Assembly (NCBI GenBank): GCA_016190825.1
Contig: JACPPV010000041.1
Coordinates: 1-58,332 of the forward strand
DNA from: Chloroflexota bacterium
GTDB taxonomy: Bacteria > Chloroflexota > Dehalococcoidia > Dehalococcoidales > UBA2162
DNA: 58,332 bases
Reading direction: 5' to 3'
Part shown: piece by piece, positions 51,921-58,332 of the stretch
How positions within the stretch are numbered: the stretch's first letter is position 1
Layout of the letters: the number at the start of each line of letters is the position of its first letter
Notes under the pieces: generated by a model
What the model was told of the DNA's origin: nothing
The model's database searches: none
The model's input: the letters and a program-made list of their open reading frames with translations, nothing else
Translations under genes and position numbers: made by a program

Positions 51921-52751
51921 TTATTCCCCTTCCAGTTCTTCTTCCTCACCTGTATCTTCAGCCAGCAGCTCGGTATCCGCCGCCGTCTCTTCGCCGCCGA
52001 CTATGGCAAAGCCTCTATCCTCGGGTTCCTCGTATTCCAGCCCCCGGCGGATAATCCTCTCACCCAGGCGGTCGCCGGCGTAGGTGCGCAAGCCCTCCGT
52101 TCCCCGCGGCGGAAAGGAAAGACGCCCGGACTGGTTAGGATGCTGGAACACCTCACGGACCATGACTGTCACCGCGTCCTCCGCAGCGCTGACAACGGCG
52201 GCGCTGTAGCGGTTGCCGCCTTCCATCAGCTTGACGAGGCGCTGTCCATGTCTCGGCTCTACCTGGCCGAGGTACTCACCTAGCTCGTTCTCCACGAGCA
52301 GAGTCGAGCCATCTGCTTTCAAATTAACCCGCTCGCCCGCAACCGTCTTGGCCAGTGTCTGCGGCGGAGCCAGATGGCTAAGGATCACCACCCCCGCCTT
52401 GCCTACCTCTTCAATAAACTGCTGGGGATCCACCTTCCTTACGCCGCTCTCGGGCGCAGCCGCGGCTTCTTCGCCAAGCCGGGACAGACGGCTCAGGTTC
52501 CTCTGGGCAATGGTATTATACGGGTCAAGCTCGACGGTTTTCTCATACGCTTCGCGCGCCTGCGCATACTCCCCGAGCTCGATGTACGCCCGCCCCAGGC
52601 GGTTGCAGGCATCAACATCGTTCGGAAAACTCTCGATAATTGTCTTGTTCGCGGCGACGGCCTCCTGCCAGCGGCCTTCCATAGCGAGCAAAATCGCCTG
52701 CCGGCTTGATTGGCGTTTCAGCCTGGTCCGTTCTTCTTCCTGATATGTCAT
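51921..52751 (-). CDS. TPR-repeat protein upstream of gyrA
   Basis: A 276-residue cytoplasmic protein. Residues 1-95 hold about two and a half TPR units (AVAANKTIIESFPNDVDACNRLGRAYIELGEYAQAREAYEKTVELDPYN). The middle (about 120-240) is a beta-rich region of unknown fold (LLVENELGEYLGQVEPRHGQRLVKLMEGGNRY). The C-terminus is strongly acidic (EDTGEEEELEGE). No known catalytic motif; probably a scaffold. Its coupling to gyrA may be a Dehalococcoidia trait (recollection). Confidence 0.75.
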   Translation of the reverse strand: MTYQEEERTRLKRQSSRQAILLAMEGRWQEAVAANKTIIESFPNDVDACNRLGRAYIELGEYAQAREAYEKTVELDPYNTIAQRNLSRLSRLGEEAAAAPESGVRKVDPQQFIEEVGKAGVVILSHLAPPQTLAKTVAGERVNLKADGSTLLVENELGEYLGQVEPRHGQRLVKLMEGGNRYSAAVVSAAEDAVTVMVREVFQHPNQSGRLSFPPRGTEGLRTYAGDRLGERIIRRGLEYEEPEDRGFAIVGGEETAADTELLAEDTGEEEELEGE

Positions 52752-53057
52752 CTATTCCCCCGTCTTAAGGTTATTCAGATCCTTTGCCTGACATCCTCTT
52801 TTTCCATTAAGTATGATAACGAACAGAACCCGGAAAGGATTTGCCCATGAACAACTCTTCTTGCTTTTCCAGCGTGCCATTACATAGTTAGGACAATTCG
52901 CATACATTGAAATCCCTTCTCCCTTGATGGGAGAAGGCTATCCCGACACATCGGGATGAGCGAAGCGAATGGGATTAGGGTAAAATTGAAGCTACCCCTC
53001 ACCTTAATCCCTCCACAAGGGGCGAGAAGAACGCCTTGCTATTTATGCAATCAAGCA
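52752..53057. repeat. intergenic repeat cluster, no gene
   Basis: Between the TPR gene and lysC I see no coding frame. Part of it (about 52915-53030) is a repeat block: CCTTCTCCC/GGGAGAAGG (52915-52937) and ATCCCGA/TCGGGAT (52940-52957) hairpins, then CCCCTCACCTTAATCCCTC and ACAAGGGGCGAG, a sequence type common in Chloroflexota intergenic DNA. It may act as a 3'-end structure for lysC; no classic terminator is evident. Confidence 0.55.
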
Positions 53058-54278
53058 TTAGGTCTTCTCATCCAACCGAAATGCTCTGTGTAAAGCGCGG
53101 AGGGCATCCTTCACCAGGGACTCTTTAATAATGCAGGTTATCCTGATTTCGGAGGTGGTGATCAGCTGGATATTTATCCCGTGCTCGCTCAGCGTGCTGA
53201 ACATCCTGGCGGCGTAGCCGGGATTGTTTTGCATACCGGTGCCGATGATACTTATCTTGCCCAGCCTGGCATCGCTCACGCACTCCCGCGCGCCGATGGA
53301 CCTGGTGATCGGCTCGACGACTTTCATCGCCCGGGCGAGCTCGCTTTTCGCCACGGTAAAGGTTAAATCGGTAATATTATTGATGCTGGCATTCTGTACT
53401 ATCGTATCCACGCTGACGCCCGCCTCCGCCAGCGGCACGAAAATAGCCGCAGCTATTCCGGGACGGTCAGGCACGCCGACCACCGTTATCTTCGCCACGT
53501 CCAGGTCATGGGCAATACTTCTCACTTTGTTACGAATTTCCATAGAAACCTCTCCATGAATCAGCGTCCCCGGGCTTTCGGTAAAGCTGGAAACTACCAG
53601 GATGGGGACGTCATATACTCCCGCCAGCTCAATGGCGCGGGGATGCATCATCTTCGAGCCATAGGTCGCCAGCTCAAGCATCTCCTCATAGCTTATATCC
53701 CGCAAGGGCCTGGCTTCAGGCACAAAGCGCGGGTCAGCGGTGTAAATCCCTTCGACATCGGTATATCTTTCAAAGACGTCCGCCCTTAGGCCAGCGGCAA
53801 CCGCAACCGCCGTCGTGTCAGAGCCACCACGGCCAATAGTGGTCACATCCATGTCATCGGCAACGCCCTGAAACCCGGCCACGATAACGATCTTGCCGCT
53901 TTCAAGCTCTTTCCTCATCCGGGTAGAGTCTATATCCAGGATACGCGCCCGGCTGTGGTTGGCATCGGTCTTGATGCCTGCTTGCAAACCGCTCAGGCTG
54001 ATCGCCTCATAGCCCATGTGCCGCAGTGCCATGGTTACCAGCGCGCTGGTCACAAGCTCACCTGTAGACAGCAACACGTCAAGCTCACGCTCGCTCGGCT
54101 GCTCGGTGACTTCGCGTGCCAGCTTGATGAGGTCATCGGTGGTATCACCCATCGCCGAGACGACCACCACCAGCTGGTCGCCCCGCTTCCGCCGCTCGAT
54201 GATGCGCCGGGCAACATTTTTTATTTTTTCCGCATCGGCGACCGAAGTGCCGCCGTATTTCTGAACAATCAAAGCCAT
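53058..54278 (-). CDS. lysC: aspartate kinase
   Basis: First enzyme of the aspartate pathway (Lys, Thr, Met). 406 residues: kinase domain starting IVQKYGGTSVADAEKIKNVA, with LLSTGELVTSALV, GRGGSDTTAVAVAAGL and FERYTDVEGIYTADPRFVP. Two C-terminal ACT domains follow (KITVVGVPDRPGIAAAIF; ISIIGTGMQNNPGYAARMF), the site of amino-acid feedback. AAGGAG precedes the ATG. It lies downstream of the apgM-type gene and a small frameshifted gene on the same strand. Confidence 0.95.
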   Translation of the reverse strand: MALIVQKYGGTSVADAEKIKNVARRIIERRKRGDQLVVVVSAMGDTTDDLIKLAREVTEQPSERELDVLLSTGELVTSALVTMALRHMGYEAISLSGLQAGIKTDANHSRARILDIDSTRMRKELESGKIVIVAGFQGVADDMDVTTIGRGGSDTTAVAVAAGLRADVFERYTDVEGIYTADPRFVPEARPLRDISYEEMLELATYGSKMMHPRAIELAGVYDVPILVVSSFTESPGTLIHGEVSMEIRNKVRSIAHDLDVAKITVVGVPDRPGIAAAIFVPLAEAGVSVDTIVQNASINNITDLTFTVAKSELARAMKVVEPITRSIGARECVSDARLGKISIIGTGMQNNPGYAARMFSTLSEHGINIQLITTSEIRITCIIKESLVKDALRALHRAFRLDEKT

Positions 54279-54295
54279 TTACGACTAGCTCCTTA

Positions 54296-54521
54296 CTATT
54301 GGCTCTTGAGTTGTCGGACTCCTTTAGCTAGCTCGCTTTCATCGATTTTGCCAGACATGTACGAGTCAACCAAGGCGAGCATTCTCTGCCTTTTCTCCGC
54401 CCATCGCGTCTATTAGCTGAGGGCGATGTCTGGCGTCATGACCGCGGACATAATCAGCACCAAACAGTGCAGTTTTCCCGCACCCGTACTTACATTTCCC
54501 CGCTTTGACGTCAATATCCAT
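54296..54521 (-). pseudogene. small Cys-rich protein gene with frameshift
   Basis: From the ATG at 54521 (SD GAGGAG, 9 nt) the frame reads MDIDVKAGKCKYGCGKTALF...VRGHDARHRPQLIDAM and stops at 54366 after 51 residues. The +1 frame then continues RMLALVDSYMSGKIDESELAKGVRQLKSQ to a stop at 54296, directly before lysC. The CxxGCG...GHD pattern followed by a helical tail looks like one ancestral protein of about 75 residues, split by a +1 shift near GAAAAGG. A functional truncated form or sequencing error cannot be excluded. Confidence 0.5.
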
Positions 54522-54545
54522 GCCAACGTGCTCCTCGCAGGCTTT

Positions 54546-55754
54546 TTAATCTTGGCCCCTGCCTATTAATCTAGTCATAATACTGTATCCAGGGTCAACA
54601 CACAAGCCTGTCTGTTTGGCTTCGGTCTCGGTAAATCTCTTCGCCCCGTTGGGGGCAAACCCCTGGCCCCATAGCAGGAATGGCACCGGCTCGGGGCAGT
54701 GGGTGCGGATCTCAATGGGCGTGGGATGGTCCGGCATGACTAACACCCTCAAGCCATCCCCCTTCTGGGAGCGGACCCGGCTCAGGACCTCCCCGTCAAT
54801 CAACTCAATTGCCTTGACCTTATCTTCAATCGAGCCGGAATGCCCCGCTTCATCCGGCGCTTCGATATGGATGACCGCCATATCATACCGCTGGAGAGCT
54901 TCCAAGGCGCCCTCCGCCTGCGCGGCGAAGTCGTTGTCCAGGGCGTCGGTCACCCCGGGTATCTTCAGCATGTCCATACTGGCCATATCCGCCAGACCGC
55001 GGAGAAGGTCAACGCCAGAGGTCATCGCCCCGTTCAGTCCGTATACTTGCCTGAAGGGCGGCATTTCCGGAATCTGCCCGGTGCCCCAGAATAGCCAGAT
55101 AGTGGTCGCCGGGGTCTGGTCGCGCGCCTGCCGCGTCAGGTTCACCGGATGTTTCTCCAGCACCGCCTCGGAGCGCACCATGAGGTCGCGCACAAAGTCG
55201 CTTCCCGCTCCCCGCGGCAGAAAACCGGCAACCGGCTTGCCGTGGATATCATGGGGCGGGGTACAGGCGGCATCGAGGACGTCCAAACGTCCCTTTACCT
55301 TCAATATGTGACGAAAGCTCACGCCCGGGTAGAAATGAATGTTTTCATTGCCCAGGCTGTCATTCAGGGCAGCAATGAGTTCGCGCGCCTCTTCGGTGCT
55401 GATATGCCCGGCGCTGTAATCGGCCATGCGCCCGTCCTTCACCGCCACCAGGTTGCAGCGGAAGACCACTTCGTCCTGTCCAACGGGGATGCCCATGCTC
55501 CTGGCTTCTATGGCAGCACGGCCCTTATAGTAGACAACGGGGTCGTAGCCCAGCACGGACATGCAGGCGCAGGCACTTGATGGCTCCATGCCCTCGGGGA
55601 CGGTCCGAGCCAGACCCAGTATGCCTTCCCGTGTCATCGAATTCAGGTTGGGTGTCCGGGCAAGTTCCAGGCAGGTCTGTTGCCCTCTCCCCACAAGCGG
55701 CCAACCCGCTGCCCCGTCCATTATCAGTACACAGTATTTCAAGTTGTTGTCCAC
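54546..55754 (-). CDS. ApgM-type phosphomutase / proposed homoserine kinase
   Basis: A 402-residue alkaline-phosphatase-superfamily enzyme: YCVLIMDGAAGWPL, the nucleophile Ser in GMEPSSACACMSVLGYDP, AVIHIEAPDEAGHSG and VMPDHPTPIEIRTHCPEPVPF metal ligands. The family includes cofactor-independent phosphoglycerate mutases (ApgM) and the branch TIGR02535, proposed to act as homoserine kinase in organisms lacking ThrB. The position just upstream of lysC on the same strand supports the latter. GTG start. Confidence 0.85.
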   Translation of the reverse strand: MDNNLKYCVLIMDGAAGWPLVGRGQQTCLELARTPNLNSMTREGILGLARTVPEGMEPSSACACMSVLGYDPVVYYKGRAAIEARSMGIPVGQDEVVFRCNLVAVKDGRMADYSAGHISTEEARELIAALNDSLGNENIHFYPGVSFRHILKVKGRLDVLDAACTPPHDIHGKPVAGFLPRGAGSDFVRDLMVRSEAVLEKHPVNLTRQARDQTPATTIWLFWGTGQIPEMPPFRQVYGLNGAMTSGVDLLRGLADMASMDMLKIPGVTDALDNDFAAQAEGALEALQRYDMAVIHIEAPDEAGHSGSIEDKVKAIELIDGEVLSRVRSQKGDGLRVLVMPDHPTPIEIRTHCPEPVPFLLWGQGFAPNGAKRFTETEAKQTGLCVDPGYSIMTRLIGRGQD

Positions 55755-55816
55755 TCCCGTTCAAACATACAATGCTTATTTTGCTCCGTTTCGGAAAAAA
55801 TCTCAAGCCTGTGACC

Positions 55817-55845
55817 TTGCCGAAGTTGTGAAATCCACCTATAAT
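55817..55845 (+). promoter_or_regulatory. promoter of tRNA-Pro
   Basis: TTGCCG (55817-55822), 17-bp spacer, perfect TATAAT (55840-55845). The predicted start near 55852 coincides with the 5' end of the mature tRNA. Confidence 0.7.
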
Positions 55846-55852
55846 AGCGATG

Positions 55853-55931
55853 CGGGGCGTAGCGCAGTCTGGTTTAGCGCGCAGCGTTCGGGACGCTGAG
55901 GTCGGTGGTTCAAATCCACTCGCCCCGACCA
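55853..55931 (+). tRNA. tRNA-Pro (anticodon CGG)
   Basis: A full cloverleaf. The 7-bp acceptor stem is CGGGGCG/CGCCCCG with discriminator A and encoded CCA (55929-55931). The D arm is GCGC/GCGC, the anticodon arm CAGCG-TTCGGGA-CGCTG gives anticodon CGG, and the T arm is GGTGG-TTCAAAT-CCACT. It reads proline codon CCG. A single-gene unit with its own promoter. Confidence 0.95.
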
Positions 55932-56138
55932 CCTTTGGAACTGTCTGCCAGAAATCCACTGTCCCGTCCACTCCCGCCCGATATCTCCCGTTCCACAGTT
56001 TAGACTCACCGAAATGAAGTGCATTTGCGGCAACCTCCGTGAACTTTTATGACAATTTTATATCGCGGTGTTGCGCCATCAATTTCCTCTCGGCCGATGT
56101 TGTATACTGAAAGATAAGAAAAACACCCGGAGGTTGTG
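55932..56138. other. intergenic region, nothing recognised
   Basis: No gene, repeat copy of the tRNA end, or integrase attachment duplicate was seen. A TATACT at 56103-56108 may be the -10 box for the DUF1622 gene, without a good -35 box. Confidence 0.4.
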
Positions 56139-56483
56139 GTGCAGCAGGCGCTCGACTACATCACAATGGGCATCGGGGTCATCGCCGTCCTGATCATACT
56201 ATACGGCGTCGTTATCGGCGTTGGAGAGTTTGTTCTGGCCGAATGGCGCCGCATGAGGACCAGAGCCAGGGAAGCGGAGCCCGTCTCCTTTGAGAAGATC
56301 CGTTATGACATCGGCTTTCACCTGATTCTGGGGCTGGAGTTCCTTATCGCCGCGGATATTATTCGCAGTGTCCTCAACCCCACGCTGCCAGAACTCGCTG
56401 TGCTGGGAGGCATCGTCGCGATAAGAACGGTGCTCAGCTATTTCCTGGAGAGGGAGATAAACCGGACCGGCCAAAGACAATAG
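56139..56483 (+). CDS. DUF1622 family membrane protein
   Basis: A 114-residue protein with three hydrophobic segments (ITMGIGVIAVLIILYGVVIGVG; FHLILGLEFLIAADIIRSVL; LAVLGGIVAIRTVLSYFLEREI). The RYDIGFHLILGLEF core and the RTVLSYFLEREI end are the DUF1622 pattern. Function unknown. The GTG at 56139 is favoured over the one at 56136 because GGAGG (56129-56133) is 5 nt away. Confidence 0.82.
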   Translation: MQQALDYITMGIGVIAVLIILYGVVIGVGEFVLAEWRRMRTRAREAEPVSFEKIRYDIGFHLILGLEFLIAADIIRSVLNPTLPELAVLGGIVAIRTVLSYFLEREINRTGQRQ

Positions 56484-56539
56484 GCGGCAGCCGCGCCGTT
56501 TGATTATGAACAGAGATACTGAATTAGTTAGGAGGGGAA

Positions 56540-56737
56540 ATGATTAAGGTCAAGACTTTCGTTTCTGAGCTTCAGATCTTCCACACAATGAACGAGCTCA
56601 ATGCCCTGGACAGGCAGGTGAACGATTTCATTTCTAGTAATAACGTCAAGCGGGTGGTCGCGGTAAGTGACGCCTGCACCACGGATAACACCGGTGCCAC
56701 TATCGGCATAATAAGAGTCCTTGCCTACGAGGAGTGA
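56540..56737 (+). CDS. small conserved protein of unknown function
   Basis: 65 residues: MIKVKTFVSELQIFHTMNELN...NVKRVVAVSDACTTDNTGATIGIIRVLAYEE. It looks like a compact alpha/beta protein with a C-terminal strand-turn-strand. I recall similar short proteins in other Chloroflexota and anaerobes, but no named function. A strong GGAGGGG precedes the ATG. It may share a transcript with the DUF1622 gene 56 nt upstream. Confidence 0.75.
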   Translation: MIKVKTFVSELQIFHTMNELNALDRQVNDFISSNNVKRVVAVSDACTTDNTGATIGIIRVLAYEE

Positions 56738-56919
56738 CCGTCATATCCGGAAAGAACGGAAGCCGCCAGAAAGCGCATTTTGTCATTCCCGGGACGCTCA
56801 GCGTGCGTCCAATTTGTTTTATGGAGGGGCACCAGCCAGATTTTTCGTGAGATCGGCCTGATCTGGCAGGACAGCGGTACCATAGACTCTTGCCCTTTGT
56901 CCTGCCAGATGAAGATGGA

Positions 56920-58029
56920 CTAGGAGCCGTCCTCCACTTCTTGTTTGCGTTTGTTAATTCTTCGGCGACGCCAAATAAGGTAGAAGATACCTCCACCCAC
57001 GAGCCAAACGGGGCTGAAAATCCCCAACCAGATTGCGATGCTGATTACCATCTGGCTAAAAATGACGAAACCATGCCCTGCATTACGGGCAATGCTGGCA
57101 GGGTTCCAGCCAGGCAGAACGATGACATAACTGGCCCTCTCGTCCACCGCTGTATTGCCACGATCGTCAGTCACTTTCAGAGTCACTGTGTAATTTCCTG
57201 GAGACTTGTAGGCATGTCTGGGTGCTCTCTCAGTGCTCACGCTCTTGTCTCCGAAGCCCCATTCGTAGCTGTATGGAAAGAAGCCACCGGTGACTTCGAC
57301 ATCGAATTGAACACGCTCCCCTGCCTTGACGACTGCCCTGTCCACACTAATCTTGGCATGAAGGCCAGACTGCTCAAGAAGCACTTGCATGAGCGATGTT
57401 TCCGAGGTACGCTCCAAGTATTGCACGCGACCTTTGGTTCGTTCGATCTCGTCACCGATCCTGGTAAGTTCTCGCTGAACACTTAGAATGTCATCGATCT
57501 TCTCTGCCTTTTGCATCACCTGCAACAATTGCCTCTCAACCGCTTCAAGGTTCTGAAGCTTGGCTGTCAGGTCGACGTACTCCTCAGTGACATCTTTGCT
57601 ATCGATAGTTTGCGAAGTAACATCCACTGCCATGGCGCTCAGTTCTTTCAGCACTCCGTCGAACTCCTGCACTGGTACACGGATCGATACTTGCCCCTTG
57701 AGGACGTTTCCCTCTCGCCATACGCGCGAGGACACCATAAAGCCGCCGACCCTTTTCGCCAAGGAGGTGATGCGCTCAACAGCGTTTGTGACGTTTGCCA
57801 CCGTAAGACGGACGTCAGCTATGCTTGCGGTCATTCGGTCTGCCACTAGGGACGGCGCAGTGCCACCAGATTGTTGTGGTCCTGGACTTGGCGCCGGCAC
57901 AGAAGGCGAAGAAGGACGAGCTGGGCCAGGGGTTGATGCCGCCCGGTCTCCGGTGGACAGAGAGGGGGCACATGAGGCAGTCATCAACAGAATGACAATT
58001 ATCGGCAAACCGAGTAGGGTTTTCCTCAT
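56920..58029 (-). CDS. DUF4349 lipoprotein with PKD domain
   Basis: A 369-residue protein from the ATG at 58029 (SD GGAGG). Signal peptide with lipobox (LLGLPIIVILLMTASC), Pro/Ser-rich linker, DUF4349 domain (ADVRLTVANVTNAVERITSLAKRVGGFMVSSRVW...GQVSIRVPVQEFDGVL, then coiled coil AKLQNLEAVERQLLQVM...SVQRELTRIGDEIERTKGRVQYL). In typical DUF4349 proteins a C-terminal membrane helix follows directly; here a PKD domain (PYSYEWGFGDKSVSTERAPRHAYKSPG) is inserted before it. Surface-exposed and membrane-held at both ends. Function unknown. Confidence 0.85.
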   Translation of the reverse strand: MRKTLLGLPIIVILLMTASCAPSLSTGDRAASTPGPARPSSPSVPAPSPGPQQSGGTAPSLVADRMTASIADVRLTVANVTNAVERITSLAKRVGGFMVSSRVWREGNVLKGQVSIRVPVQEFDGVLKELSAMAVDVTSQTIDSKDVTEEYVDLTAKLQNLEAVERQLLQVMQKAEKIDDILSVQRELTRIGDEIERTKGRVQYLERTSETSLMQVLLEQSGLHAKISVDRAVVKAGERVQFDVEVTGGFFPYSYEWGFGDKSVSTERAPRHAYKSPGNYTVTLKVTDDRGNTAVDERASYVIVLPGWNPASIARNAGHGFVIFSQMVISIAIWLGIFSPVWLVGGGIFYLIWRRRRINKRKQEVEDGS

Positions 58030-58167
58030 GTAATTTTCCTCCATTAATTGCTTGGCAGACTCCTCAGGCTGAATCGAGTGAAACAGAGACACTTTACACG
58101 CGTGCGGTGATGGTGTCAAATATCGGGAGCTATTTCTCCATCGCTTTCTTCGCCTCATGCCATTGTC

Positions 58168-58332
58168 ATGCTCGACCCCTGGATTAATGTTGGCAACGTA
58201 GGTTCGCTGACTCTTACCTGGCTTGAAAAGCATTTCAAGGCTGAGGAACTGGGGAAGTTGAGTCGCCCGGGTTTCTTTTTTGATTTTACTCGTTACCGCC
58301 CGATGTCTTATTACGAAGGCGGCCAGCGCCGG
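58168..58332 (+). CDS. PAC2 family protein, 3' end beyond window
   Basis: Partial: the first 55 codons, MLDPWINVGNVGSLTLTWLE...LGKLSRPGFFFDFTRYRPMSYYEGGQRR. The P-W-INVGNVGS start and DFTRYRP segment match bacterial PAC2 proteins, related to archaeal/eukaryotic proteasome-assembly chaperones. No SD precedes the ATG; a leaderless start is possible. The gene runs off the right edge. Divergent from the DUF4349 gene. Confidence 0.7.
   Translation, partial: MLDPWINVGNVGSLTLTWLEKHFKAEELGKLSRPGFFFDFTRYRPMSYYEGGQRR

Noticed and set aside
55853-56135. tRNA-Pro as integration site of a genomic island
   Set aside because: No integrase and no repeated tRNA 3' end occur within the window.

Overview
The window reads as a chromosomal segment of an anaerobic bacterium of the Chloroflexota, most likely class Dehalococcoidia. 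This is inferred from the gene types and their order, not from a database search. Pointers are an apgM-type phosphomutase of the proposed homoserine-kinase kind next to lysC, a PurL with a PurS-like N-terminus, a SWIM-finger protein, a DUF5679 zinc ribbon, a separately encoded TIGR03936/DUF2344 protein, a PAC2 protein, and short MITE-like repeats of the GTCAT..GCGAGG..GAAGCAATCC type. No transposase, integrase, rRNA or CRISPR array is visible. There is one tRNA, tRNA-Pro(CGG).

Layout. 0.2-7 kb: a methyltetrahydrofolate-binding (MeTr/AcsE-like) gene with a promoter and structured leader, an Fe-S flavoprotein, ybeY, folC and two tandem 447-residue MATE exporters. 7-13.4 kb, mostly minus strand: a SWIM protein behind a leader terminator, plsY, a PHP phosphoesterase, a YmdB-type phosphodiesterase, and recA-recX-rny. 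13.5-17.4 kb: a rhodanese lipoprotein, a 46-residue zinc ribbon, and a fumarase alpha/beta-nadB operon. 17.45-19.37 kb: an A/T-rich three-gene island (two unknown proteins plus a TIGR04255 protein) bounded by a 19-bp inverted repeat. 19.4-21.9 kb: a LutB/LutA-like Fe-S operon behind a 130-nt leader with two mutually exclusive hairpins. 22-29 kb: a PH-domain membrane protein, tilS, DUF2344, a CNNM/CorC-type protein, and a large membrane protein with a spermidine-synthase-like domain. 29-34 kb: purL and purQ with a decayed mrr restriction gene between them, then rpsU-yqeY. 34-37 kb: a GNAT-like, GT4 and PIG-L trio resembling parts of thiol or glycoside pathways. 37.1-44.4 kb: two very large exported proteins; the first has an XRE DNA-binding domain in the same frame, with a consensus promoter and a palindromic operator upstream. 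44.5-55.8 kb: an MBL hydrolase, a radical SAM protein, an HD phosphohydrolase/YwgA-like pair, a TPR protein-gyrA, lysC and the apgM-type gene. 55.8-58.3 kb: tRNA-Pro, DUF1622, a small conserved protein, a DUF4349-PKD lipoprotein and the start of a PAC2 gene.

How it works together. Much is housekeeping: purines, DNA repair and topology, RNA decay, tRNA modification, NAD and aspartate-family synthesis. Sigma-70-type promoters with 17-bp spacers are easy to read. In four cases the -10 box lies only 7-10 nt before a start codon with no Shine-Dalgarno sequence, pointing to leaderless mRNAs. The most promising undescribed items are the inverted-repeat-bounded TIGR04255 island, the DNA-binding/membrane/surface fusion protein with its operator, and the attenuator-like leader of the Lut-type operon. 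All functional statements rest on sequence reading and family knowledge; nothing was computed or searched.
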